NCBI GenBank assembly: GCA_021810175.1
Contig: JAJZJJ010000275.1
Location: 1-5,318 of the forward strand
Length of the DNA: 5,318 nt
Origin: Acidobacteriota bacterium
Lineage (GTDB): Bacteria; Acidobacteriota; Terriglobia; Terriglobales; Acidobacteriaceae
Reading direction: 5' to 3'
Notes under the pieces: model-generated
Seen by the model: only the letters and a program-made list of their open reading frames with translations
Told to the model about the DNA's origin: nothing
Database searches by the model: none
Translations under genes and position numbers: made by a program
Shown: positions 1 to 4,795 of the stretch, one piece after another
Numbering within the stretch: the first letter of the stretch is position 1
How the letters are laid out: every line of letters begins with the position of its first letter

Positions 1-687
1 CTGAGCCGCATGTGCGCCCGCATCGCGCAGCGCATGGTGGAATCGAAGCACACCAGCCCGCACGTTCACACCGTCTTTAAGGTCGACTTCACCCGGATCG
101 TCAAACTCCGCGAGAAGGAAAAGAACAAGTACGAGCAGCGCAATGGCGTAAAGCTGACCTACATGCCGTTCATCTCGCGGGCAGTCATCGCCAATCTGCG
201 CAAGATGCCCATCGTCAATGCCTCAATGGAAGGCGACGCGATCCGCTACCACCAGAATGTGAATCTTGGCATTGCGGTGGCTCTGGAGTGGGGGCTGATC
301 GTGCCCGTGATTAAACAGGCCGAGGAGAAAAACTTCCTTGGCGTGGCCCGGGCGATTGCCGATCTGGCCGAGCGGGCTCGCGGCAAGAAGCTGAAGCCGG
401 ACGAGGTTGGCTCCGGGACCTTCACCATCACCAACCCAGGCATCTTCGGAGAGCAGTTCGGAACGCCGATCATCAACCAGCCGGAGAGCGCGATCCTCGG
501 CGTGGGCGGCCTTTTCAAGGAACCGGCGGTCGTCACCGGAGCGGACGGCACCGATTCCATTGCTATCCGCCACTTCCTGCACCTGACGCTGGGCTTCGAT
601 CACCGCATCATCGATGGGGCGGATGCCGGCAAGTTCATGGCGGAAGTGAAAAAGTATCTCGAGAACTGGAACGAAGAGATCGGGTAA
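1..687 (+). CDS. 2-oxoacid dehydrogenase dihydrolipoyl acyltransferase (E2), C-terminal catalytic part; 5' end outside window
   Basis: This is the catalytic core of an E2 acyltransferase, which moves the acyl group from lipoyl-lysine to CoA in a cytoplasmic 2-oxoacid dehydrogenase complex. The frame is open from base 1 and ends with TAA, so the lipoyl and E3-binding domains must lie upstream. About 228 residues are visible, close to a full catalytic domain. Seen: an N-terminal stretch ending MVESKHTSPHVHTVFKVD, typical of these cores; the conserved TFTITNPG segment, followed by the PIINQPESAILGVG segment; and the active-site motif HRIIDG, with His at codon 201 and Asp at codon 205 counted from base 1 (HxxxDG). 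The family call is firm. Substrate class is not: the sequence looks closest to branched-chain (BkdB) or 2-oxoglutarate (SucB) types, and E1 genes are not in view, so no symbol is given. Confidence 0.93.
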   Translation: MSRMCARIAQRMVESKHTSPHVHTVFKVDFTRIVKLREKEKNKYEQRNGVKLTYMPFISRAVIANLRKMPIVNASMEGDAIRYHQNVNLGIAVALEWGLIVPVIKQAEEKNFLGVARAIADLAERARGKKLKPDEVGSGTFTITNPGIFGEQFGTPIINQPESAILGVGGLFKEPAVVTGADGTDSIAIRHFLHLTLGFDHRIIDGADAGKFMAEVKKYLENWNEEIG

Positions 688-692
688 CGGTC

Positions 693-732
693 AGGCCGCC
701 CCGGGAGCGGAACCCCCGTTCCTGGGTGGCCT
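693..732 (+). terminator. Stem-loop after the E2 gene, possible terminator without a U tract
   Basis: Six bases after the E2 stop, AGGCCGCCCCGGGAGCGG (693-710) pairs with CCGTTCCTGGGTGGCCT (716-732) around the loop AACCC. The stem has two G-T wobbles, one mismatch and one bulged G. It is strong and well placed for the 3' end of the E2 transcript, but the bases that follow (GTAGCTGCAAG) have no T run. It may block exonucleases or act with Rho rather than terminate by itself. Confidence 0.5.
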
Positions 733-767
733 GTAGCTGCAAGTGCGTGCAGGCGTTCTCCTTTTGC

Positions 768-838
768 GGCTGGCCTCGCCGGTCCGGGGACTGAGAAGTG
801 CGCGAGGCTGGGTTCCTGCCGCGGCGAGGGAGCCAGCC
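768..838. repeat. Interrupted inverted repeat upstream of dcp
   Basis: GGCTGGCCTCGCCG (768-781) matches the reverse complement of 822-838 exactly, except for three extra bases (GGA, 829-831) in the right arm. The arms are 14 bases each, with 40 bases between them. The repeat fills most of the gap between the E2 gene and dcp and lies just upstream of the candidate dcp promoter. Its role is unknown. Confidence 0.5.
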
Positions 839-842
839 GTCA

Positions 843-873
843 CTGACTCTGCCGGGCGATTCGTGCTTACAAT
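843..873 (+). promoter_or_regulatory. Candidate sigma-70 promoter for dcp
   Basis: TACAAT at 868-873 matches the -10 consensus at five of six bases. The best -35 candidate, CTGACT at 843-848, matches at four of six and sits 19 bases upstream, which is long. Transcription would start near base 880, giving a leader of about 30 bases before the ATG at 910. The -10 is convincing; the -35 is weak. Confidence 0.35.
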
Positions 874-909
874 GAAGGGCTTATTTCTCGATCGACGGGG
901 CCCGGTTCC

Positions 910-1008
910 ATGCACGCATCCATCATTTTCAAAAGGAAGTCCTGGTTTTTCCGCATGAATACAGTCCTGACTGCCGGCGCAATTGCGCTGGGAAGCGCCG
1001 CCAGCGCC
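910..1008 (+). other. Predicted Sec signal peptide of Dcp
   Basis: Codons 1-33 encode a basic n-region (Lys8, Arg9, Lys10, Arg15), a hydrophobic core around 19-31 and the end ASA, a typical signal peptidase I site, before Gln34. There is no cysteine, so this is not a lipoprotein signal. The mature enzyme would start QTTHTPEDFGPENPF. Confidence 0.7.
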
Positions 1009-3105
1009 CAGACCACTCACACTCCAGAAGACTTTGGACCGGAGAATCCGTTCTACGCACCGAGTCCTCTGCCCTTGCACGCGCCTGAGTTCAACCGTAT
1101 CCAGGATGGCGATTATCAGCCGGCTATCGATGCGGGCATCGCGCAGAAGCTCCGGGAGACGGAGGCGATCGCCAACGCTCCGGCGCCGCCGACTTTTGAG
1201 AACACGCTGGTGGCTATGGAGAGGTCCGGACAGTTGCTGGACCGGGTGATGAGCGTCTTTAACGCCGTTACCGGGGCGAACACCAATCCTGGACTCCAGA
1301 AGATTCAGGACTATGAGACGCCACGGCTGGCGGCGCTGCACGACTCCATTTACCTGAACGAGAAGCTGTGGAAACGGGTGGAGTCGATCTACAACGAGCG
1401 GGAGAAGCTGCATTTGCAGCCCGAAGATCAGCGGCTGATCTGGTATTACCATCAGCAGTTCATCCACGCGGGGGCGATGCTGGCAGAGCCGGAAAAGGCA
1501 AAGCTGAAGGAGCTGAACCAGGCTGAATCGATCCTGTCGAACCAGTTCATCAATCAGTTGCTGGCCGCTACGAAGGCGGGTGCCTTTTCGACCACGGACA
1601 AGAGCGCGCTGGCAGGTCTGAATCCATCGCAGATGGCCGCTGCGGCGCAGGCGGCGGCGAACCGGCACGAGCAGGGTTGGGTGCTTCCGCTTCAGAACAC
1701 GACGCAACAGCCGGAACTGGCGTTCCTGAGCGACCGGGCAACACGGAAGGCACTCTTTGAGGAGTCGTGGAACCGCGCGGAAAGGGGCGGCCCCAACGAC
1801 ACGCGGGAGACGATAGCGCGGCTGGCGCGGGTGCGCGCGGAGAAGGCGAAGCTGCTTGGGTATCCGAACTATGCAGCCTGGAAGCTCTCTGACCAGATGG
1901 CAAAGACTCCCCAGACGGCGCTGGACTTTATGAATGCGCTGGTCCCAGCGGCAACCGAAAAGGCCCGAGAGGAGGCGAAGGAACTACAGGCGATGATCCA
2001 CCCGACTCACCCGGAGGACGGCGCCGGATTCCAGCTGCAGCCGTGGGACTGGGAATATTACTCCGAGCAGGTGCGGAAGGCGAAGTACGACCTGGACGAG
2101 TCCCAGGTGCGGCCGTATTTCGAGCTGAATAACGTCCTGGAGAACGGAGTTTTCTACGCGGCACACCTGCTGTACGGCATCACCTTTCAGGAGCGGAAGG
2201 ATATTCCGGTGTACGCGCCCGATGTGCGGGTGTTTGAGGTATTCGACGCGGACGGCAAGCCGCTGTCGCTCTTCTACTGCGACTACTTCAAACGGGATAA
2301 CAAGAACGGCGGGGCGTGGATGGACTCATTTGTGGGGCAGTCGAAGCTGCTCGGGACCCTGCCAGTGATTTACAACGTGGCGAACTTCACCAAGCCCGCC
2401 CCGGGCGAGCCGGCGCTGATCAGCTTCGACGACGTGACCACCATGTTCCACGAATTCGGCCATGCCCTGCACGGAATGTTCTCGGACACGGAATATCCAA
2501 GCCTGTCGGGAACCTCGGTGCCGCGGGATTTTGTGGAGCTGCCATCGCAGTTCAACGAGCATTGGGCACTCTATCCGCAGGTTTTCCACCATTATGCGCG
2601 CAACTACACGACGGGCGAACCGATGCCCGCCGAGCTGGAAGCGAAACTGCGCAAGGCAGCCAAATTCAACCAGGGTTATGCCCTGACCGAGCTACTGGCG
2701 GCGGCGGAGCTGGATATGCAGTGGCATACGCTGCCGGCCGACGCCCCGCTGCAGGATCCGGACGCCTTCCAGAGAGAGGCCCTGGAGCATACCCACCTGA
2801 ACCTTCATACCGTGCCGCCCCGTTACCGCTCCAGCTACTTTATGCACATATGGGGGAACGGCTACGCGGCCGGCTACTACGCCTACCTGTGGAGCGAGAT
2901 GCTGGACGACAATGCCTTCCAGTGGTTCGAGTCGCACGGCGGACCGACCAGGGCGAACGGGCAGCGGTTCCGGGAGATGATCCTGTCACGGGGCAACACG
3001 GAGGATCTGAACAGGATGTATGACACGTGGCTGGGCGGGAAGCCGACGATTGAGCCGATGCTGAAGAACCGCGGTTTGGTCACGGCATCCGGCGGCGAGC
3101 TGTAG
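910..3105 (+). CDS. dcp: Exported M3-family zinc peptidase, peptidyl-dipeptidase Dcp type
   Basis: This zinc metallopeptidase should release dipeptides from peptide C-termini, probably in the periplasm. The 731-residue product has the M3 zinc site HEFGH at 514-518 (His514 and His518 as ligands, Glu515 as base). Glu543 in PRDFVE lies 25 residues after the second His, the spacing of the third ligand in E. coli Dcp. The segment SQFNEHW follows, and HIWGNGYAAGYYAY at 646-659 matches the Dcp substrate-side region. Residues 1-33 look like a Sec signal peptide: a basic stretch (KRK, 8-10), a hydrophobic core from 19 and ASA before Gln34. I chose ATG 910 because it keeps the basic n-region; the in-frame ATG at 955 would lose it. 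GACGGGG ahead of 910 is a weak ribosome site. The product is longer than E. coli Dcp (about 680), in part through the signal peptide. It could also be labelled oligopeptidase A-like, but the motifs favour Dcp. Confidence 0.9.
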   Translation: MHASIIFKRKSWFFRMNTVLTAGAIALGSAASAQTTHTPEDFGPENPFYAPSPLPLHAPEFNRIQDGDYQPAIDAGIAQKLRETEAIANAPAPPTFENTLVAMERSGQLLDRVMSVFNAVTGANTNPGLQKIQDYETPRLAALHDSIYLNEKLWKRVESIYNEREKLHLQPEDQRLIWYYHQQFIHAGAMLAEPEKAKLKELNQAESILSNQFINQLLAATKAGAFSTTDKSALAGLNPSQMAAAAQAAANRHEQGWVLPLQNTTQQPELAFLSDRATRKALFEESWNRAERGGPNDTRETIARLARVRAEKAKLLGYPNYAAWKLSDQMAKTPQTALDFMNALVPAATEKAREEAKELQAMIHPTHPEDGAGFQLQPWDWEYYSEQVRKAKYDLDESQVRPYFELNNVLENGVFYAAHLLYGITFQERKDIPVYAPDVRVFEVFDADGKPLSLFYCDYFKRDNKNGGAWMDSFVGQSKLLGTLPVIYNVANFTKPAPGEPALISFDDVTTMFHEFGHALHGMFSDTEYPSLSGTSVPRDFVELPSQFNEHWALYPQVFHHYARNYTTGEPMPAELEAKLRKAAKFNQGYALTELLAAAELDMQWHTLPADAPLQDPDAFQREALEHTHLNLHTVPPRYRSSYFMHIWGNGYAAGYYAYLWSEMLDDNAFQWFESHGGPTRANGQRFREMILSRGNTEDLNRMYDTWLGGKPTIEPMLKNRGLVTASGGEL

Positions 3106-3126
3106 GCAAAGGAGCGGATTGGGGGC

Positions 3127-3154
3127 AGGAGCCAGTCTCGCGGGACTGGCTCTT
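3127..3154 (+). terminator. Terminator hairpin between convergent dcp and pyrF
   Basis: AGGAGCCAGTC (3127-3137) pairs with GACTGGCTCTT (3144-3154) around a short loop. The eight central pairs are perfect. The + strand continues CTGCGTTTG, a mild T-rich tail, 21 bases after the dcp stop. A G-T wobble in the stem is tolerated only in + strand RNA. On the - strand the stem is followed by CTGCCCCC with no T run, so it fits dcp best but may also stop pyrF transcripts. Confidence 0.65.
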
Positions 3155-3184
3155 CTGCGTTTGAGGCAGGAGCGGCCGGAAGCG

Positions 3185-3877
3185 TCAGACCTGGCGCATT
3201 TCCTCAAGAATTGCCCCGGCAGCGGCGGCGGGATCAGAAGCTTGGGTGATGGGGCGACCGATGACGAGGAAATCGGCGCCGTCAGACAGAGCGGCGGCGG
3301 GAGTGGCGATGCGCTTCTGGTCGCCGACGGCGGCTCCGGCGGGCCGGATGCCGGGAATGACGAGGGTTGCTCCGGGAAAACGACGGCGGAGCGCGCCAAC
3401 TTCCTGGGCGCTGGCAACCAGGCCGGGGATTCCGGCAGCCGAAGCCAGCGCGGCAAGCCGCATCACCTGGTCGGCGGGAGCGGCGTCGACTCCGATCGCA
3501 TTCAACTGGAGCTGGTCCATGGATGTAAGGACGGTGACAGCCAGCAGACGCGGGGCGCCTGGGAGCGCGGCGGCAGCACTCGCGGCGGCCTCCAGCATGG
3601 CCGGTCCGCCGGCGGCATGGACCGTGAGCATTTCGGCTCCGGCCGCAGAGGCGGTACGGACCGCCGCGGCGACGGTGTTGGGGATGTCATGGAGCTTCAG
3701 ATCCAGAAAGACGGAACATCCGCGGGAGCGCAGCTCGTGGATCAGGGCATTGCCTTCAGCCAGATACAGCTCAAGCCCCACCTTAAACCAGCGGCAGAGA
3801 CCATGAAGCTGGTCAACGAGGTCAAGAGCGGGGGCGGCCTGCGGAAAGTCGAGGGCAACGATCAGGCGGGAATCCAT
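3185..3877 (-). CDS. pyrF: Orotidine 5'-phosphate decarboxylase
   Basis: PyrF decarboxylates OMP to UMP, the last step of de novo pyrimidine synthesis, in the cytoplasm. The 230-residue product has the usual bacterial length and every hallmark: Asp10 in RLIVALDF; Lys32 in WFKVGLELY; the catalytic set Asp59-Lys61-Asp64 in FLDLKLHDIPNTV; VTVLTSMD at 114-121; and the phosphate-binding parts VIPGIRP (173-179), DQKRI (186-190) and FLVIGRPIT (203-211, Arg208). The ATG at 3877 is the only reasonable start, because an in-frame TAG lies two codons upstream. No Shine-Dalgarno sequence precedes it: the bases are CGCTCTAGATT. The gene is convergent with dcp and 128 bases downstream of rlpA on the same strand. 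Whether it shares the rlpA transcript is unclear because a long inverted repeat lies between them. Identity is very secure. Confidence 0.96.
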   Translation of the reverse strand: MDSRLIVALDFPQAAPALDLVDQLHGLCRWFKVGLELYLAEGNALIHELRSRGCSVFLDLKLHDIPNTVAAAVRTASAAGAEMLTVHAAGGPAMLEAAASAAAALPGAPRLLAVTVLTSMDQLQLNAIGVDAAPADQVMRLAALASAAGIPGLVASAQEVGALRRRFPGATLVIPGIRPAGAAVGDQKRIATPAAALSDGADFLVIGRPITQASDPAAAAGAILEEMRQV

Positions 3878-3884
3878 AATCTAG

Positions 3885-3890
3885 AGCGTA
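3885..3890 (-). promoter_or_regulatory. Weak -10-like box placing a start at the pyrF ATG
   Basis: On the - strand TACGCT (3890 to 3885) keeps the key first, second and last bases of a -10 box. A start seven bases downstream would fall at 3878, next to the A of the pyrF ATG, which would fit a leaderless mRNA and the missing ribosome site. There is no recognisable -35, so this is tentative. Confidence 0.2.
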
Positions 3891-3921
3891 CAGGCTTTGC
3901 GCGCTGGCAGGGGGCTGGAAG

Positions 3922-3942
3922 CGAATCCCAGCTTCGAATCCC
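3922..3942 (+). repeat. Direct repeat CGAATCCC, two copies
   Basis: CGAATCCC occurs at 3922-3929 and again at 3935-3942. The second copy is inside the left arm of the long inverted repeat, and a third copy lies in inverted orientation at 3984-3991. The extra copy allows alternative pairings in the pyrF leader. Confidence 0.6.
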
Positions 3943-3996
3943 GGAAAAGCAATGGTTTCGCCTTCAGAGCGGCGGAGGTTTCCGGGATTCGGAGCT
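3930..3996. repeat. 18-base inverted repeat between rlpA and pyrF
   Basis: AGCTTCGAATCCCGGAAA (3930-3947) and TTTCCGGGATTCGGAGCT (3979-3996) are reverse complements at 17 of 18 positions, with 31 bases between them. The one difference is a T-G wobble in + strand RNA and a C-A mismatch in - strand RNA. It begins nine bases past the rlpA stop, so it is well placed as an rlpA 3'-end structure or as an attenuator-like element before pyrF. No T run follows on the - strand. The size and shape would also fit a REP-type element. Confidence 0.75.
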
Positions 3997-4005
3997 AACG
4001 GGGTA

Positions 4006-4503
4006 TCAGCGGGACACTTGCCGGGCGTCCGGCGGATCGAGCTGCGCAACTTCGGGACCGGACGTCAGGAGCTCGACCTTTACGGGAGCCAATCCCCGGT
4101 GACTAAAGCCGAGCGACTGCGCGGCAGCATGGGACAGATCGATAACCCGGTCGCGAGGAACGGGGCCACGGTCGTTGACACGAACAACCACAGAGCGATG
4201 GTTACGCAGGTTGGTGACGCGGACCAGGGAGCCAAGCGGGAGAGTGCGCTGTGCGCATGTCATGGCGTTTTGGTTATAAGGCTCGCCGCTGGCGGTAGGA
4301 TGTCCCTGGAAGAATTTGCCGTACCAGGACGCAATTCCGAATTCGTACCAGTGATGATGAGGGGTGGTTTTTGCGTTAAGGTGGTCGGCTGGAGAAGCAG
4401 CCTGCGCGCCGGCAAAACCCAACATGAGGGTGAATACCACGCCGGCGATGGTGACGGTTCGTCGGGATCGGGGCCCGCGATTAGATCGTCGAATAGGGTT
4501 CAT
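4006..4503 (-). CDS. rlpA: RlpA-like septal ring/peptidoglycan lytic protein, short form without SPOR domain
   Basis: The protein has the double-psi beta-barrel fold of RlpA, a periplasmic lytic transglycosylase family acting on stripped glycan strands. Of 165 residues, 1-35 form a Sec signal peptide (six Arg in the n-region, hydrophobic core from 17, end AQA). There is no lipobox cysteine, unlike E. coli RlpA. The barrel spans about 54-145: GIASWYG (56-62), TASGE (70-74), TLPLGSLVRVTN (87-98), VNDRGP (109-114) and VIDLSHAAAQSLG (120-132). Glu74 and Asp111 match the Glu120 and Asp157 of P. aeruginosa RlpA as I recall them. Gln85 takes the place of its His131. The protein ends about 20 residues past the barrel, with no SPOR domain. 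I place the start at 4503, not the upstream ATG at 4551, because GGAAGGAGG (4515-4507) precedes it, the signal peptide begins there, and the promoter lies inside the longer version. Confidence 0.88.
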   Translation of the reverse strand: MNPIRRSNRGPRSRRTVTIAGVVFTLMLGFAGAQAASPADHLNAKTTPHHHWYEFGIASWYGKFFQGHPTASGEPYNQNAMTCAQRTLPLGSLVRVTNLRNHRSVVVRVNDRGPVPRDRVIDLSHAAAQSLGFSHRGLAPVKVELLTSGPEVAQLDPPDARQVSR

Positions 4504-4506
4504 AAT

Positions 4507-4515
4507 CCTCCTTCC
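4507..4515 (-). promoter_or_regulatory. Strong ribosome binding site of rlpA
   Basis: On the - strand GGAAGGAGG lies three bases before the ATG at 4503. The match to the anti-Shine-Dalgarno is very strong, though the spacing is short. It settles the rlpA start. Confidence 0.75.
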
Positions 4516-4518
4516 AAA

Positions 4519-4547
4519 ATTGTAGAAATCGTCACAGGGTAAGTCAA
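4519..4547 (-). promoter_or_regulatory. Near-consensus sigma-70 promoter of rlpA
   Basis: On the - strand TTGACT (4547-4542) and TACAAT (4524-4519) each match the consensus at five of six bases and are separated by exactly 17 bases. The region is clearly richer in A+T than the genes around it. The expected start, seven bases past the -10, is near 4512, only nine bases before the rlpA ATG and at the ribosome binding site. Confidence 0.75.
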
Positions 4548-4577
4548 ACATCCTGCTGCTTTTATTTCGCGTCAGAG

Positions 4578-4590
4578 TCTTGAATCAAGA
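4578..4590. promoter_or_regulatory. Operator-like palindrome upstream of rlpA
   Basis: TCTTGAATCAAGA is a perfect dyad of six bases per arm around a single central base. It is centred about 37 bases upstream of the rlpA -35 box, in the region shared with thiD. The form suits a dimeric regulator, but I do not recognise the site. Confidence 0.35.
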
Positions 4591-4599
4591 GGCCAAATA

Positions 4600-4631
4600 T
4601 GATAGCCGTTCGGCACGGCGGACGGTTATCA
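4600..4631 (+). other. 13-bp hairpin in the rlpA-thiD intergenic region
   Basis: TGATAGCCGTTCG (4600-4612) pairs with CGGACGGTTATCA (4619-4631) around the loop GCACGG. Two pairs are G-T wobbles in + strand RNA and would be C-A mismatches on the - strand, so a + strand RNA role (thiD leader) or a DNA operator is more likely than a terminator for rlpA. It overlaps a TATGAT box at 4598-4603 for which I find no -35 at usual spacing. Confidence 0.45.
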
Positions 4632-4735
4632 GTTCATTACTCGGTTCCCGATCCCTGCCTGGAAATCGAGCGAAAAGACAAAACCCAGAGAGTACGATGG
4701 CAGGCAGGCGGGCTATGCTGCCCGGACCGCACCAA

Positions 4736-4741
4736 AAGGAG
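4736..4741 (+). promoter_or_regulatory. Ribosome binding site for an alternative TTG start of thiD
   Basis: AAGGAG lies six bases before an in-frame TTG at 4748. It is a better ribosome site than the GGGGAG (4783-4788) before the ATG at 4796, so it bears on which start is real. Confidence 0.4.
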
Positions 4742-4774
4742 AGAGGATTGACCGGCGGGGGTGTGAATGTCAAT

Positions 4775-4790
4775 GGCTCCCCGGGGAGCC
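4775..4790 (+). promoter_or_regulatory. Perfect 16-base palindrome over the thiD ribosome binding site
   Basis: GGCTCCCCGGGGAGCC is fully self-complementary and could extend by one wobble and one A-T pair on the outside. In RNA it gives at least a six-pair GC stem with loop CCGG. The right arm holds GGGGAG, the candidate ribosome site for ATG 4796, so folding would hide it. Confidence 0.5.
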
Positions 4791-4795
4791 GTGGG

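Larger units (their letters stand above)
4504..4795. other. Divergent intergenic region between rlpA and thiD
   Basis: This stretch holds the rlpA ribosome site and promoter, the 13-base dyad, the 13-bp hairpin, and near its end the two candidate thiD ribosome sites and the 16-base palindrome. Bases 4632-4735 show no gene, no clear promoter and no strong repeat. A TACGAT at 4693-4698 and a TATGCT at 4714-4719 resemble -10 boxes, but neither has a -35 at usual distance, so the thiD promoter remains unplaced. Confidence 0.6.

Noticed and set aside
743..958. Possible small 71-residue protein before dcp
   Set aside because: It overlaps the dcp start, has no convincing ribosome site, and crosses the inverted repeat with an Arg/Gly/Pro-rich composition.
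691..1707. 338-codon open frame on the - strand over the start of dcp
   Set aside because: It lies antisense to a well-supported gene, is Arg/Leu-rich with no recognisable motif, and is the kind of long frame GC-rich DNA yields by chance.
2316..3023. 235-codon open frame on the + strand within dcp in another frame
   Set aside because: It is a shadow of the dcp frame, which carries the zinc site over the same bases.
3119..4102. 327-codon open frame on the + strand across pyrF and the end of rlpA
   Set aside because: It is antisense to two genes with clear catalytic motifs, is Gly/Ser/Arg-rich low complexity, and starts inside the dcp terminator region.
4504..4551. Longer rlpA start at the ATG ending at 4551
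   Set aside because: It would place the strong promoter and ribosome site inside the coding sequence and put 16 non-signal residues before a good signal peptide.
4699..4722. Hairpin GGCAG/CTGCC before thiD
   Set aside because: The stem is only five pairs with a ten-base loop, which is expected by chance in this base composition.
4504..4795. TPP riboswitch upstream of thiD
   Set aside because: I looked for the conserved CTGAGA and ACCTGA-type core elements on the + strand and did not find them.
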